Source: Candidatus Curtissbacteria bacterium
GTDB lineage: Bacteria; Patescibacteriota; Microgenomatia; Curtissbacterales; GWA2-41-24
Assembly (NCBI GenBank): GCA_016195765.1
Contig: JACPYZ010000092.1
Span: 1-6,542, forward strand
Length of the DNA stretch: 6,542 nt
Direction: 5' to 3'
A model generated the notes under the pieces. It was not told where the DNA came from. It did no database searches and saw only the letters and a program-made list of their open reading frames with translations. Below are positions 1 through 5,747 of this stretch, one piece after another. A program made the translations under genes and the position numbers. Within the stretch, counting starts at the first letter, position 1. Every line of letters starts with the position of its first letter.

Positions 1-266
1 ACTTTTACTTTTTTGAATTTTTCTATTGCTTCTATTGCTTGTTGAATATATTCAAGACAATAAACTTCTAAACCAAGCTTTGCAAAATAAATAGCGTTTC
101 TACCACGACCGGCACCGATGTCTACTAATATTTGGCCGGACTCTATTTTGTTTTTAATTTTGCTGCCAAAATAAACTGCTGCGCTTGATGGTTCTTGAAC
201 GGCAAGTGATGGAAGTGAATTTTTCAAAAGGTGTTCTTTTTGCCAAATTGCTTGTTGTTTGCGCAT
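1..266 (-). CDS. Class I SAM-dependent methyltransferase, N-terminal 88 residues (3' end cut by window edge)
   Basis: The frame opens with MRKQQAIWQKEHLLK and stays open to the window edge. Residues 48-57 read VDIGAGRGRN, a clear motif I (glycine-rich loop) of Rossmann-fold methyltransferases that binds S-adenosylmethionine. Residues 68-72 (VYCLE) form the next beta strand, ending in the acidic residue (E72) expected to contact the ribose of the cofactor. The GAGxGRNAIYFA pattern resembles TehB-like small-molecule methyltransferases, but the substrate-determining C-terminal half is missing, so the substrate is unknown. The ATG (266-264) shares one base with the sortase TAA stop (268-266), giving TAATG; translational coupling is likely. 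No Shine-Dalgarno sequence is visible in the sortase 3' end. The family is fairly certain; the specific function is not assignable. Confidence 0.8.
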   Translation of the reverse strand, partial: MRKQQAIWQKEHLLKNSLPSLAVQEPSSAAVYFGSKIKNKIESGQILVDIGAGRGRNAIYFAKLGLEVYCLEYIQQAIEAIEKFKKVK

Positions 267-997
267 TAAATAAGACTTGTTATGACGATTAACCTTTTGG
301 AGCTAGTCCCAGGCGGAACACAAGACATTAAAGTTAGGTTATGTCCGTTTGGTGAAAGTGGCAATAGGACGGAAGTATCCTTCGGATCTACAACTTTGCT
401 GTACTGAACAATATAGTGATAAGTCTTATTGTCCACGGTCGCTGTTACATCATCGCCAATTTCGAGATCTGAAAGATTAGTAAAAATGGCACGATAATTT
501 TTGACATCTGCAAATTGCGGCAGGACAGAATGTCCAGTTATAAAACTATTTCCAACTTCACCCGGAATTGCAGTGCCGGGAAAATGACCTAGGTGATTGT
601 CAAACTTAGTTGTATCAACAACGACTTGGGCATTGTCGATTTTAAGCTTTGGAATAGACAGCGAGAAATCTTCTGGTCTGGTAAGGTTTGCTGACGATGT
701 TGATGTTTTTGCGCTGCTGGTTGTTGTGAAATAGGAAAAGCCATCGGCATCTTGAACAACTTGGACGTTTTGTGAAAGCACTGTGGTTGCTGACAACACT
801 TCGGCTTTGGGGACTGGGATGTTTTCTACTTTTGCACTTAATCTGGGCAAAATAGAAATTTGCCAAATGAAAAATGGAAGAATTGAAAAGATAATAGCAC
901 CAAGGCCTACAGAAATTATGCCGATGTAAAAATATCTTTCGGTTTTTGGGTTTTTAGGTTTTTTGGGCGGGGCTTTAACATAAACTGCCAATGCCAT
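266..997 (-). CDS. Membrane-anchored sortase (cysteine transpeptidase), class uncertain
   Basis: This 243-aa protein should cleave a sorting motif in a secreted protein and transfer it to a cell-surface acceptor, acting on the outer face of the membrane. A lysine/proline-rich cytoplasmic N-terminus (residues 8-18) precedes a transmembrane helix at about 22-47. A Ser/Thr-rich spacer of roughly 60 residues follows, then the catalytic domain from about 110 to 243. All three active-site residues are visible: H156 in FITGHS, C226 in LTLMSC, and R235 in SSKRLIV, spaced as in known sortases. The sequence before the cysteine is TLMSC rather than the common TLxTC. The 3-nt gap from the upstream stop and the 1-nt overlap with the methyltransferase indicate one transcript. 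No clear Shine-Dalgarno is seen. The domain layout resembles class D/E enzymes, but class assignment needs a phylogeny. No convincing substrate with a C-terminal sorting signal lies in the window. Confidence 0.92.
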   Translation of the reverse strand: MALAVYVKAPPKKPKNPKTERYFYIGIISVGLGAIIFSILPFFIWQISILPRLSAKVENIPVPKAEVLSATTVLSQNVQVVQDADGFSYFTTTSSAKTSTSSANLTRPEDFSLSIPKLKIDNAQVVVDTTKFDNHLGHFPGTAIPGEVGNSFITGHSVLPQFADVKNYRAIFTNLSDLEIGDDVTATVDNKTYHYIVQYSKVVDPKDTSVLLPLSPNGHNLTLMSCVPPGTSSKRLIVITSLI

Positions 998-1000
998 CTT

Positions 1001-1375
1001 TTAGGTTGTTTCTATTTTAAAAGTTATCTTATTTTTATCTCTGGGAACAGATTCCATAAAGGGAATGTTTGGTTTAAAGTTAAATTGAACATCTGCAATA
1101 TCGCCCAAACCTTTTATGATCACCCGAGCATCTTTGACGCTACGGCCGCCGATTTGCTCTTTTAGTTTTTCTTGATCTATTTTTGGAACAAGACCGGCGT
1201 CGAAGCTTCCACTTATTGTAAGTGTATCTTTGTCTCTCTTTATTTTAATATCTTTAATACTTATTGTCTCGGGTAAGGCCTCTTGGTTTTGGCTTTGCTT
1301 TTGATTAATAAACTTCGCAAGATAAGTTTTTAGATCGTTTTCGTTAAAAGCGATTCCCTGAAAGTCGATTGCCAT
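1001..1375 (-). CDS. Detached C-terminal domain of the upstream baseplate-J-like envelope protein (-1 frame)
   Basis: This 124-codon frame runs from an ATG at 1375-1373 to a TAA, but is probably not an independent gene. It has no signal peptide or membrane helix and no Shine-Dalgarno before its ATG. The methionine falls inside an alternating hydrophobic/polar strand: the codons just before it, read in the same frame, encode SLVNLN and continue into MAIDFQGIAF. The frame is open upstream back to the A6 run at 1413-1408, where the preceding 586-codon frame ends. The content (a strand, a helix NENDLKTYLAKFI, strands, then GLVPKIDQEKLKEQIGG and a final VPRDKNKITFKIE strand) matches, from memory of CPR genomes, the C-terminal domain that usually ends baseplate-J-like surface proteins. 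Joined to the upstream frame with 11 linking codons it would give about 721 aa. Real coding sequence is likely; its separate existence is doubtful. Confidence 0.75.
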   Translation of the reverse strand: MAIDFQGIAFNENDLKTYLAKFINQKQSQNQEALPETISIKDIKIKRDKDTLTISGSFDAGLVPKIDQEKLKEQIGGRSVKDARVIIKGLGDIADVQFNFKPNIPFMESVPRDKNKITFKIETT

Positions 1376-1402
1376 ATTGAGGTTTACAAGCGATGCTTCT
1401 TC

Positions 1403-1416
1403 ATCTATTTTTTGTC
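1403..1416 (-). other. Frame break at an A6 run followed directly by UAG: candidate -1 frameshift site or homopolymer error
   Basis: On the coding strand the zero frame reads GAC AAA AAA TAG (1416-1405). If the ribosome or RNA polymerase shifts by -1 on the A6 run (1413-1408), or if one A is missing from the sequence, reading continues as ATA GAT GAA GAA GCA and stays open for 11 codons into the ATG of the 124-codon frame. The site is not the canonical X XXY YYZ heptamer, because the base before the six A's is C. Single-tRNA AAA slippage in the P site with a stop codon in the A site, or transcriptional slippage, remains possible. A second A6 run (1428-1423, ACT AAA AAA GAA) lies about ten bases upstream. 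Confidence 0.7.
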
Positions 1417-3165
1417 GTATTCTTTTTTAGTAACCTTAACGACTTTACTTTCGTCGTAAATTTTTAGACCCCCGCTTTTGGATTCCAGATCTTGCTTTGC
1501 TTTTTCTATCAAAGAATCGGTTAGGGATTTTTCTAGCTTTGCAACATCGTCTTTTGAAACTACTGTTATTTGCTTTTGATCACCGCCAGTAAAAGTTGTG
1601 TTTGTTTTTGCCGAATAATAAAATTCATCAAAACCCACAATTGATAAATCTTGCCCTGATGAGATGTTGTAAGCAGGTCCAACATCTTTGGCGGTGGCAC
1701 CCACGGTTACTTCGCCGGGGGGATGAGCAGAACCAGTAGCTGCTTTAACTTCGTTATCGATTGTAAACTTTAGACCGTCTTTGGTTATCAGTTCGGTACC
1801 ACTGGGAAAAGTTTTTTCTTCTTTTACCCAATTTTGAATTGTCACCTGGCCTTTGGCGTTTGTACCAGTTTTTTTAGAACCTGTAGCTACCGCCTTTTGG
1901 CTATTTTGGGCACTGCCTACAACAATTTGACCGGGAATTTCGCCTTTTTCAATATCACCACTTGAACCTGTTACAACCTTGGCTGAAAACTGCTCACTTT
2001 GAGTTTTAGCATTGGCTTTTATAACAACTTGTGCGGCTGTTAAAGTCTGCCCGGCAACAATCGTGCCAACAATTGCTAGCAAAATAATGACACCTGCTGC
2101 TATTGCAATTTTTTTTAAAGAAAACTTAAAACTTGGGATAAGTTTTGGCAGCGAAAAACTTGGAATTAATTTTCTGGAAGGTTTGGGAGCCGGTCTGTGT
2201 TGGGGCATTTGCAGATTATCGCTTTGGCCAATTTCGACTGCATAATTATGCGGGTCCAGTGGTTCTTGATAAACAGGTTCAACTTTTGGCTCTGGCGGAG
2301 GAGGTGGCAGAGGAATTTCAGCCTCTTCTTGCATTTTTAAAACATCTTCGCCTTCTATAAAACCTGTGATTGCAGGAACCGCTTCCGTTTCTGAGTCTTT
2401 TTTAATTTCTTGAGGCTTTTGGTTTTTAAGTTGCGGGTCTCGACCTAAAATATCAGCAGCTTGCGCGAACGCAACAGACTTTGCCAGAAGTTCGTTTGAA
2501 AAAATATCTATTCTCGGAGGATGTACAAATAACTCTTCTAGTTTTGCGCCTTCTAATTTTTGTGCAACCTGTTGTGGATCTTGGCCAAAAATAATAATTT
2601 TTGCGGGCAAGTTATCGTTTTCTTGTTTCAAGTCATTAACTAATTTGATAATTTTATGGGTCGTTACTTCTCCGCTTGCAGTTTTGGTGGCAATAACCTC
2701 GTTATTTTTAACCAAATGGACTTCTGTAAAATCATTAAAGTTTCCAATAAGTAGCGCTTGCGGTGTTATGGATTCCTCCGCTTTAAGAAGATGATTTATA
2801 GCAATTGCAATTGTGACAAATGCTTGGGCTTCGAGTTCTAAATCGTTTGTTAAGTTTTTGAGCATTTGCGCAGCTGAATCTTTGATTTTGCCATTTTCGA
2901 ACCACGAGGAAGACAATCCAAAAACCACTTTGTTTACGTCTGTACTGCTTTTTTCTGCGGCTTTATCTATTGCAACAGCGGCTTCGTGAACAATTGTCTC
3001 TGGGCTGCCAAAATTCCTTTCGGCCGTTGCAATGACGTTCACTTCATCGTTTGAAAAATTCCAAATAGTTGCAATTACCGTTGTTGGAGTAATAGTTAGT
3101 GCTAAGTAGTCTTCGTGAGTGTCTTGCTTCTTTTCGAAGGGATTTTTAAGTTTAAACAGCGGCAT
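1405..3165 (-). CDS. Envelope protein: PilM/FtsA-like (degenerate actin-fold) cytoplasmic domain, one TM helix, baseplate J-like ectodomain; frame-interrupted at C-terminus
   Basis: This is a 586-codon frame. Residues 19-241 resemble the actin/PilM/FtsA fold: an N-terminal strand pair (DYLALTITPTTVIATIW), a second phosphate-like turn (ALLIGNFNDFTEVHLV, 137-152), an adenosine-region-like turn (IIIFGQDP, 190-197) and a closing helix (AKSVAFAQAADILG). The usual glycine/aspartate nucleotide-binding residues are eroded, so ATP binding is doubtful. A charged, proline-rich linker (about 242-350, including seven prolines at 286-291 and nearby) leads to a transmembrane helix at 353-372. The outside part (about 376-510) has the pattern of baseplate J/gp47-like domains: GQVTIQNW, FPSGTELITKDGLKFTID, GEVTVGATAKDVGPAYNI. 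Residues 538-562 are helical. The frame ends KKEYDKK-TAG at an A6 run, and the expected C-terminal domain continues in the -1 frame. The start at 3165 lacks a proper Shine-Dalgarno, but a TATAAT lies just upstream. Domain calls come from pattern recognition, so exact function is unknown; a role in the cell surface or in pilus-like assembly is inference. Confidence 0.8.
   Translation of the reverse strand: MPLFKLKNPFEKKQDTHEDYLALTITPTTVIATIWNFSNDEVNVIATAERNFGSPETIVHEAAVAIDKAAEKSSTDVNKVVFGLSSSWFENGKIKDSAAQMLKNLTNDLELEAQAFVTIAIAINHLLKAEESITPQALLIGNFNDFTEVHLVKNNEVIATKTASGEVTTHKIIKLVNDLKQENDNLPAKIIIFGQDPQQVAQKLEGAKLEELFVHPPRIDIFSNELLAKSVAFAQAADILGRDPQLKNQKPQEIKKDSETEAVPAITGFIEGEDVLKMQEEAEIPLPPPPPEPKVEPVYQEPLDPHNYAVEIGQSDNLQMPQHRPAPKPSRKLIPSFSLPKLIPSFKFSLKKIAIAAGVIILLAIVGTIVAGQTLTAAQVVIKANAKTQSEQFSAKVVTGSSGDIEKGEIPGQIVVGSAQNSQKAVATGSKKTGTNAKGQVTIQNWVKEEKTFPSGTELITKDGLKFTIDNEVKAATGSAHPPGEVTVGATAKDVGPAYNISSGQDLSIVGFDEFYYSAKTNTTFTGGDQKQITVVSKDDVAKLEKSLTDSLIEKAKQDLESKSGGLKIYDESKVVKVTKKEYDKK
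2128..2172 (-). repeat. Short in-frame repeat: two copies of KLIPSF, 27 nt apart
   Basis: Codons 332-337 (2172-2155) and 341-346 (2145-2128) of the envelope protein both encode KLIPSF, as AAATTAATTCCAAGTTTT and AAACTTATCCCAAGTTTT, offset by exactly 27 nt. The repeat sits just before the transmembrane helix and contributes to a basic membrane-proximal stretch together with the following KK. It looks like an old local duplication; no function is claimed. Confidence 0.6.
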
Positions 3166-3178
3166 TTGGGCATCTTTG

Positions 3179-3207
3179 ATTATACCTCGGAAAGCGTAGA
3201 GTTAGAA
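3179..3207 (-). promoter_or_regulatory. Possible promoter for the envelope protein gene (perfect TATAAT, weak -35)
   Basis: The 42-nt gap between the proline-rich protein gene and the envelope protein gene contains TATAAT (3184-3179), a perfect -10 hexamer. With a 17-nt spacer the upstream hexamer is TTCTAA (3207-3202), which matches TTGACA at only three positions. The -10 box ends 13 nt before the ATG at 3165, so a transcript from it would have a leader of only about six bases. In an AT-rich genome TATAAT can occur by chance, but its position in an intergenic gap before a gene lacking a Shine-Dalgarno makes it plausible. Confidence 0.4.
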
Positions 3208-3951
3208 CTATTGCGCCGAGGCTGTGGCGGATTTTGCGGAACTTGTTGATTGCGGCAGAGACGGTAGAGTATCGAAGCCATTGCCAGTTCTAATTGGCGG
3301 CGGAGAAGGTTCTGTTACTGCCGTGTTGTCGCTCGTTGTTATTTTTGTGGTTGGACTAGAATTCTTATTTAAGACGAAAAACCAAACTAAGCCACCAATT
3401 GCGCCCAGAAGAACCAGAACCCCTAGAATAATTGCAACGAGCCTGAGTTTTTTTAAAATAGAACTACCCCCTATTTGATGTGCGGCAGTTGGCGGTGGAG
3501 GTGTATAAGGGGTTGGATCTGGCTGCTGGCTCGTTGATGTTGGCGGAACAAATGGTGCGGGAGCAGCCATTGGTTCTGCTGGTACTTCACTAATTGGTTG
3601 AGCAAGGTTTGACATTGGAGGCGGAGGTGGTGGTACACCCATACTCGGTGCAGGTGGAGCAAAAGGCATTGGTTCTGGTTGCGGTGGTGGTGGACTTGCC
3701 TCTTGCCCCGCAACTACGTATTGCCCTGGTTGGATTGGACTTGTGGGGTCTGCTGTTTGTGGCAATGGCGCCCCTGCTAAGGGATCGTTTGGATCGATTA
3801 TTGTTGCTGCAATTCCTGGTGATAGATTTGGAACTTCGCTAGGTTGTGGTGGTAGTCCTGATGGTGGCAGCGGACTAATCGGTTCTGTTGTAACCGGACC
3901 TGTAGGATTATTTGGATCGTTAGGATTCCCTGGGGGAGCAGTTGGATCCAT
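3208..3951 (-). CDS. Proline-rich single-pass membrane protein of unknown function
   Basis: This 247-aa protein belongs to no family I recognise. Residues 1-165 are low-complexity and disordered-looking, rich in Pro with Asn, Asp, Thr and Ala, and include runs such as SPPPPQPEP, GVPPPPPPM and YTPPPPT. A basic patch, KKLR (167-170), precedes a strong transmembrane helix (about 170-194, LVAIILGVLVLLGAIGGLVWFFVL), followed by a short Ser/Thr/Pro-rich tail. With no signal peptide and positive charges before the helix, the positive-inside rule puts the long proline-rich part in the cytoplasm and about 53 residues outside. The gene starts 2 nt after the alaS stop (TAG-AG-ATG) with no clear Shine-Dalgarno, so it is probably co-transcribed with alaS and possibly translated by coupling. 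Its linker composition resembles the proline-rich linker of the next gene's product, suggesting both act in the same envelope structure; that is inference. The polyproline runs would be expected to need elongation factor P. Confidence 0.82.
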   Translation of the reverse strand: MDPTAPPGNPNDPNNPTGPVTTEPISPLPPSGLPPQPSEVPNLSPGIAATIIDPNDPLAGAPLPQTADPTSPIQPGQYVVAGQEASPPPPQPEPMPFAPPAPSMGVPPPPPPMSNLAQPISEVPAEPMAAPAPFVPPTSTSQQPDPTPYTPPPPTAAHQIGGSSILKKLRLVAIILGVLVLLGAIGGLVWFFVLNKNSSPTTKITTSDNTAVTEPSPPPIRTGNGFDTLPSLPQSTSSAKSATASAQ

Positions 3952-3953
3952 CT

Positions 3954-5720
3954 CTATTCGATTGTAGCATAAATACGCCTAACGCCTGCTCCTGCTGATT
4001 CTTCTTTTAAGATCTTAAAATGGCCCAAATCCTTAGTATTTTCTGCATGAGGACCACCACAAAATTCTTTAGAATATGCATCTTCAATTTTATCGCCAGC
4101 GCCTATGTAATAGATATTTACTAAATCTCCATATTTATCATCAAACAACCCAATTGCGCCTACTTGGCTTGCGGCTGCTTTGGGCATAACTTCTTTGTGG
4201 ACTTTAAGTGAATCATGGATTTTTTCGTTGACGATATCTTCCACTTTTTTAATCTGGTCTTCTGTCATTTTGGCATCATGGGTGAAATCGAAGCGCAATC
4301 TAACGTCTGTGATGTGAGAACCAGTTTGGTGAGCATGATTTCCTAAAACATCTCGAAGGGCTTGATGCATTAGATGGGTTGCGGTATGAAGTTTGGCGGC
4401 TTTGTCTGACTGAACAGCAAGACCACCTTTGGTTTTTTCACCTGCTTGGCGGGATAAATCTTGATGCTTTTTGAACATTTCTTCAAAGCCTTTTACATCT
4501 ACTTGTTTTTCTTTTTCGACAGCAAGCTCGATTGTGAGTTCAATTGGGAAACCATAGTTTTGGTAAAGATCGAAAGCATCATGGCCAGAAATATCGCCAG
4601 CGATTTTTTCGAATTGATGAATTCCGGCTGCAAGCGCTCTTTTAAATTTCTGCTCTTCTTTTTGCAGGGAATCGATGATCGCATCTTGAGATTCAACTAG
4701 ATTTGGATAAAAGTCGCCATAGGTTTTGACTACAATTTTTGTTAGATCGCCAAGAAAATCGGCATCGATTTTAAGTAGCGAAGCATGACGAATAGCTCGG
4801 CGAATTAACCGGCGAAGAATATAACCCCGCTCGAGATTCGAAGGAATGACGCCATCTGAGACTAAAAATACAGAGGAGCGGATGTGATCTGCTACAATTC
4901 GCGCCGATCTTACTTCATATGTGTTTGCAAGATCTTCTATTTTTTTCATGAGAGGTGCAAAAACATCGGTTTCGTAAGCAGTTGGGGCTTTTTGTAAAAA
5001 CCTTAAGATGCGTTCGAGACCCATTCCGGTATCGACGTTTCTTTGTGAAAGTTCTTTATAAGAACCATCTGCTTGCTTGTCATAAGCCATAAAAACGTCG
5101 TTCCAAATTTCTACGAACCTTTGATTGTTATTATCGGGATCTTCACCATTTTTTGGTCCGCCGACCGTGTCGTAAAACATTTCGGTATCTGGACCGCATG
5201 GGCCGGTTGGACCAACAGGCCCCCACCAGTTATTGCCTTTGCCAAATTTGAAAATATGATCTTCGGCAACACCCATTTTTCTCCAAATATCAAAAGATTC
5301 TTGGTCAAAAGGGGCGTCGCTGTCGCCGGCAAAAACAGAAACGTAAATGCGACTGGCGTCTAGTTTTAGAATGTTTACTAAAAATTCATAAGACCAAGAA
5401 ATAGCTTCTTCTTTCCAGTAATCTCCGAGAGACCAGTTGCCAAGCATTTCAAAAAAAGTATTGTGGGTTTCATCGCCGACTTCATCGATATCGACCGTGC
5501 GCATGCATTTTTGAACATTGACCAAGCGTTTGCCACCCGGATGGGGTTGGCCCATTAGATACGGTACAAGCGGATGCATGCCAGCGGTTGTAAATAGAAC
5601 GCGCTGAGTACCTGCTAGTTCAACATCTTCTTTTGGCACCAGAGAAGCAGAAGGAATTACTGTGTGTCCCAACTTTTGGAAAAATTTAAGATACCTCTGG
5701 CGAAGTTCTTTAGATTTCAT
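3954..5720 (-). CDS. alaS: Alanine--tRNA ligase, compact form lacking the C-Ala domain
   Basis: This enzyme charges tRNA-Ala with alanine in the cytoplasm. The class II catalytic core is clear: TTAGMHPLVPYL near motif 1, HNTFFEMLGNWSLGDYWKEE (86-105, motif 2), GPTGPCGPDTE (170-180), VDTGMGLERI (229-238) and RGYILRRLIRRAIRH (298-312). The tRNA-recognition helices follow (RIVADHIRSSVFLVSDGVIPSN and on to about 425). The editing site is present: HTATH (H445, H449) and CGGPH (C554, H558) supply the zinc/hydrolysis ligands, and Q465 in HQTGS matches the conserved editing glutamine. At 588 aa it is far shorter than the usual 850-900 aa. The roughly 100-residue beta-barrel between the recognition helices and HxxxH is missing, and so is everything after the editing core (coiled coil and DHHA1/C-Ala). 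The frame ends cleanly in GVRRIYATIE. The start at 5720 has no Shine-Dalgarno, but an extended -10 element ends 9 nt upstream. I consider this a functional compact form, as recalled from CPR genomes, not a broken gene. Confidence 0.97.
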   Translation of the reverse strand: MKSKELRQRYLKFFQKLGHTVIPSASLVPKEDVELAGTQRVLFTTAGMHPLVPYLMGQPHPGGKRLVNVQKCMRTVDIDEVGDETHNTFFEMLGNWSLGDYWKEEAISWSYEFLVNILKLDASRIYVSVFAGDSDAPFDQESFDIWRKMGVAEDHIFKFGKGNNWWGPVGPTGPCGPDTEMFYDTVGGPKNGEDPDNNNQRFVEIWNDVFMAYDKQADGSYKELSQRNVDTGMGLERILRFLQKAPTAYETDVFAPLMKKIEDLANTYEVRSARIVADHIRSSVFLVSDGVIPSNLERGYILRRLIRRAIRHASLLKIDADFLGDLTKIVVKTYGDFYPNLVESQDAIIDSLQKEEQKFKRALAAGIHQFEKIAGDISGHDAFDLYQNYGFPIELTIELAVEKEKQVDVKGFEEMFKKHQDLSRQAGEKTKGGLAVQSDKAAKLHTATHLMHQALRDVLGNHAHQTGSHITDVRLRFDFTHDAKMTEDQIKKVEDIVNEKIHDSLKVHKEVMPKAAASQVGAIGLFDDKYGDLVNIYYIGAGDKIEDAYSKEFCGGPHAENTKDLGHFKILKEESAGAGVRRIYATIE

Positions 5721-5729
5721 AGTGGAGAA

Positions 5730-5738
5730 ATTATATCA
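5730..5738 (-). promoter_or_regulatory. Extended -10 promoter element immediately upstream of alaS (leaderless start likely)
   Basis: TGATATAAT (5738-5730) is an exact TGn-TATAAT extended -10 element within the 27-nt gap between the YtxH-like gene and alaS. No good -35 hexamer lies 16-18 nt upstream (CAGAGT at 17), which an extended -10 can tolerate. Only 9 nt separate the element from the alaS ATG, so the predicted start of transcription lies within a few bases of the start codon. Together with the absent Shine-Dalgarno this points to a leaderless alaS mRNA, alongside any read-through from the genes upstream. Confidence 0.55.
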
Positions 5739-5747
5739 GACCGAGAG

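Noticed and set aside
3740..3765. LPQTA motif in the proline-rich protein as a sortase recognition site
   Set aside because: It lies at about residues 63-67, some 100 residues before the membrane helix, in a region predicted to be cytoplasmic, and the protein lacks a signal peptide. In a Pro/Gln/Thr-rich sequence the match is easily chance.
3224..3967. Plus-strand open frames opposite the proline-rich protein gene
   Set aside because: They are antisense shadows: proline codons (CCN) read as Gly/Trp-rich frames on the other strand. No promoter, start context or recognisable domain supports them.
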